Made by a program: the position numbers and the translations under genes
Source of the DNA: CAJBVG01 sp044376465
GTDB taxonomy: Bacteria; Bacteroidota; Bacteroidia; Sphingobacteriales; Sphingobacteriaceae
Reading direction: 5' to 3'
DNA: 7,876 nt
NCBI GenBank assembly: GCA_044376465.1
Contig: JBILKW010000106.1
Location: 1 to 7,876, forward strand
The notes under the pieces: model-generated
Database searches by the model: none
Seen by the model: only the letters and a program-made list of their open reading frames with translations
What the model was told of the DNA's origin: nothing
Shown: piece by piece, positions 6,842-7,876 of the stretch
Layout: every line of letters starts with the position of its first letter
Position numbering within the stretch: position 1 is the stretch's first letter

Positions 6842-6929
6842 TATTGAGACCGCTTCGCTGAGAGATTTTGCGTTAATAATGCTAAAGGTACCAAGAATTT
6901 ACAATTAACAATTTACAATTCACAATTCA
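6842..6929 (+). other. Intergenic region between guaB and the LOG gene
   Basis: These 88 nt contain no ORF of note and no recognisable RNA. The left part (about 6846-6875) holds a more GC-rich patch, GACCGCTTCGCTGAGAG, which stands out against the AT-rich surroundings. The right end is the tandem heptamer array at 6901-6928. I found no good hairpin followed by T residues and no exact TAnnTTTG element; the nearest is AGATTTTG at about 6863-6870. A composition change followed by short repeats suggests a non-coding insertion or a dispersed repeat, but this is inference. Confidence 0.4.
6901..6928 (+). repeat. Four tandem ACAATTN heptamers directly before a start codon
   Basis: The four units are ACAATTA, ACAATTT, ACAATTC and ACAATTC, in perfect 7-nt register, followed by a single A and then the ATG at 6930. 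The array therefore forms the whole proximal 5' leader of the LOG gene. Short tandem heptamers of this kind can change copy number by slippage. They also resemble the short tandem repeat families known from cyanobacterial intergenic regions. No functional role can be shown from the sequence. Confidence 0.85.
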
Positions 6930-7514
6930 ATGAAAAATCTTCTTCTTTTTTGTGGTTCGAGTACCGGTAACGATCCGGAAATTGTGGAGATGGCTAAAAA
7001 TTTAGGAAAATATTTAGCGGAACATGAATATAGATTGATTTATGGAGGTGGGAATGTTGGCTTAATGGGAATCATTGCTAATTCGGTAATGCAAAACGGT
7101 GGTGAAGTAATAGGTATAATACCAGAATTTTTAATGGTAAGAGAAGTTGGGCATGTAGAAGTAACGGAGTTTTATGTGGTAAAAAGTATGCACGAACGCA
7201 AAGCATTGATGTGTGATAAAGCGGATTTGATTTTAGCAATACCCGGAGGGTTCGGCACTTTTGATGAATTGTTTGAAATGCTTACTTGGTTGCAATTAGG
7301 TTTGCACTCCAAACCAATTGGATTGCTAAATTATAAAGGCTTTTTTGATTTACTATTGAAGCAGTTGGATTTAATGGTAGAAAAAGGTTTTTTACGTCCA
7401 TCTAACAAAGAATTAATGTTGGTAAACGAAAGTTACGAAGCCTTGTTAAATACTTTGTCGAAAATAAAGATTGAACCAGATACCAAATGGTTTACCGATC
7501 GAAATTTGAGTTAA
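6930..7514 (+). CDS. LOG family (TIGR00730) nucleoside 5'-monophosphate phosphoribohydrolase
   Basis: The 194-residue product matches the LOG/YvdD family of Rossmann-fold proteins over its full length. The N-terminal strand and loop read FCGSSTGNDPE, followed by LIYGGGNVGLMG at residues 36-47. The catalytic and binding signature is SMHERKALM (R90) plus PGGFGTFDE (105-113, with E113), which define the phosphoribohydrolase site. These enzymes split the N-glycosidic bond of AMP or cytokinin riboside monophosphates to give the free base and ribose 5-phosphate. In bacteria the natural substrate is often unclear. Older annotations call such proteins lysine decarboxylase because of the shared PGG motif; there is no support for that here. 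The gene sits after guaB, also a purine nucleotide enzyme, but is separated by 88 nt with repeats. The start is set by the family N-terminus just after the repeats. Confidence 0.92.
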   Translation: MKNLLLFCGSSTGNDPEIVEMAKNLGKYLAEHEYRLIYGGGNVGLMGIIANSVMQNGGEVIGIIPEFLMVREVGHVEVTEFYVVKSMHERKALMCDKADLILAIPGGFGTFDELFEMLTWLQLGLHSKPIGLLNYKGFFDLLLKQLDLMVEKGFLRPSNKELMLVNESYEALLNTLSKIKIEPDTKWFTDRNLS

Positions 7515-7547
7515 TAAAAATAACAATAGCATTTACTAAATTGCGGC

Positions 7548-7876
7548 ATGGATATAGATTTCAATAAGAACGAAGATGTAAACAAACAAATGGTTTTTGA
7601 AATGAAAACCAAATGGAAAAAAGTTGCAGAAGGAGGCGGCGCGAAAAACGCTGCAAAACAAAAAGAAAAAGGAAAGCTACTTGCACGCGAACGAATTGAA
7701 TACTTAATAGATAGCGATAAACCTTTTTTAGAAATTGGTGCATTTGCGGCCGATGGAATGTATGAAAAAGAAGGAGGATGTCCATCTGCAGGAGTAGTAG
7801 TAGGCATAGGATACGTATCTGGCAGGCAGTGCATGATTGTGGCAAACGATGCTACTGTAAAGGCAGGAGCATGGTT
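7548..7876 (+). CDS. Acyl-CoA carboxylase carboxyltransferase (beta) subunit, 5' part cut by window edge
   Basis: From ATG 7548 an open frame runs 109 codons to the window end. The sequence follows the N-terminus of the biotin-dependent carboxyltransferase family used by propionyl-, methylcrotonyl- and related acyl-CoA carboxylases. It shows a charged N-terminal helix, AEGGGAKNAAKQKEKGKL, LARERIEYLIDSDKPFLEIG at about 45-65, and then GGCPSAGVVVGIGYVSGR and VANDATVKAGAW. The last two blocks are typical of the crotonase-like N-terminal carboxyltransferase domain. The enzyme moves CO2 from carboxybiotin to an acyl-CoA in the cytoplasm. Its acyl specificity is set mainly by residues beyond the window, so I do not choose between propionyl-CoA and methylcrotonyl-CoA carboxylase. 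It starts 33 nt after the LOG gene stop, so co-transcription is possible. Opposite-strand open frames over this stretch are shadows. Confidence 0.9.
   Translation, partial: MDIDFNKNEDVNKQMVFEMKTKWKKVAEGGGAKNAAKQKEKGKLLARERIEYLIDSDKPFLEIGAFAADGMYEKEGGCPSAGVVVGIGYVSGRQCMIVANDATVKAGAW

Noticed and set aside
6930..7514. Lysine decarboxylase annotation for the LOG-family gene
   Set aside because: The PGGxGTxxE motif was historically mislabelled so; there is no pyridoxal phosphate site and the length fits phosphoribohydrolases.
7511..7845. Two overlapping minus-strand open frames at the right end
   Set aside because: They lie antisense to the conserved N-terminus of the carboxyltransferase subunit, which is the real gene; their compositions are low-complexity Ser/Phe/Leu-rich.

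Overview
The window is AT-rich and shows several signs of the phylum Bacteroidota. One protein carries a gliding-motility/type IX secretion C-terminal sorting domain. Promoter-like TAnnTTTG elements lie upstream of three genes. Gene starts lack Shine-Dalgarno sequences and have A-rich leaders. An intact plus a degenerate M16 peptidase sit as a tight gene pair, and menaquinone is made by the futalosine route (mqnC). I cannot place it more finely than the phylum from sequence alone.

Layout. Positions 1-368 (minus strand) hold the 5' part of mqnC, a radical SAM menaquinone-biosynthesis enzyme cut by the window edge. A 115-bp divergent intergenic region (369-483) separates it from a plus-strand run that fills the rest of the window. 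First comes an exported TlpA/thioredoxin-like protein lacking the first active-site Cys (484-1200). It is followed after 7 nt by an M16 zinc peptidase with an intact HxxEH motif (1208-2446), then after 1 nt by an M16 homologue with the zinc site lost (2448-3728). After 12 nt containing a promoter-like element comes a secreted beta-sandwich protein with a T9SS type B sorting domain (3741-5300). Next are guaB, IMP dehydrogenase (5372-6841), an 88-bp intergenic region ending in four tandem 7-bp repeats, a LOG-family nucleotide phosphoribohydrolase (6930-7514), and the 5' part of an acyl-CoA carboxylase carboxyltransferase subunit (7548 to the window end).

How they fit. The TlpA-like protein and the M16 pair look co-transcribed, and the M16 pair probably forms one catalytic/non-catalytic heteromer. 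The T9SS cargo gene appears to have its own promoter. guaB and the LOG gene both act on nucleoside monophosphates, but the 88-bp gap with repeats argues against a tight operon.

I found no mobile element, CRISPR array, RNA gene or clearly new multigene system; this is mostly a housekeeping region. The points most worth a second look are the one-cysteine TlpA-like protein, the heptamer repeats against the LOG start codon, a 16-nt sequence shared exactly by the mqnC and guaB starts, and two genes whose promoter-like elements lie only 4 nt from the start codon.
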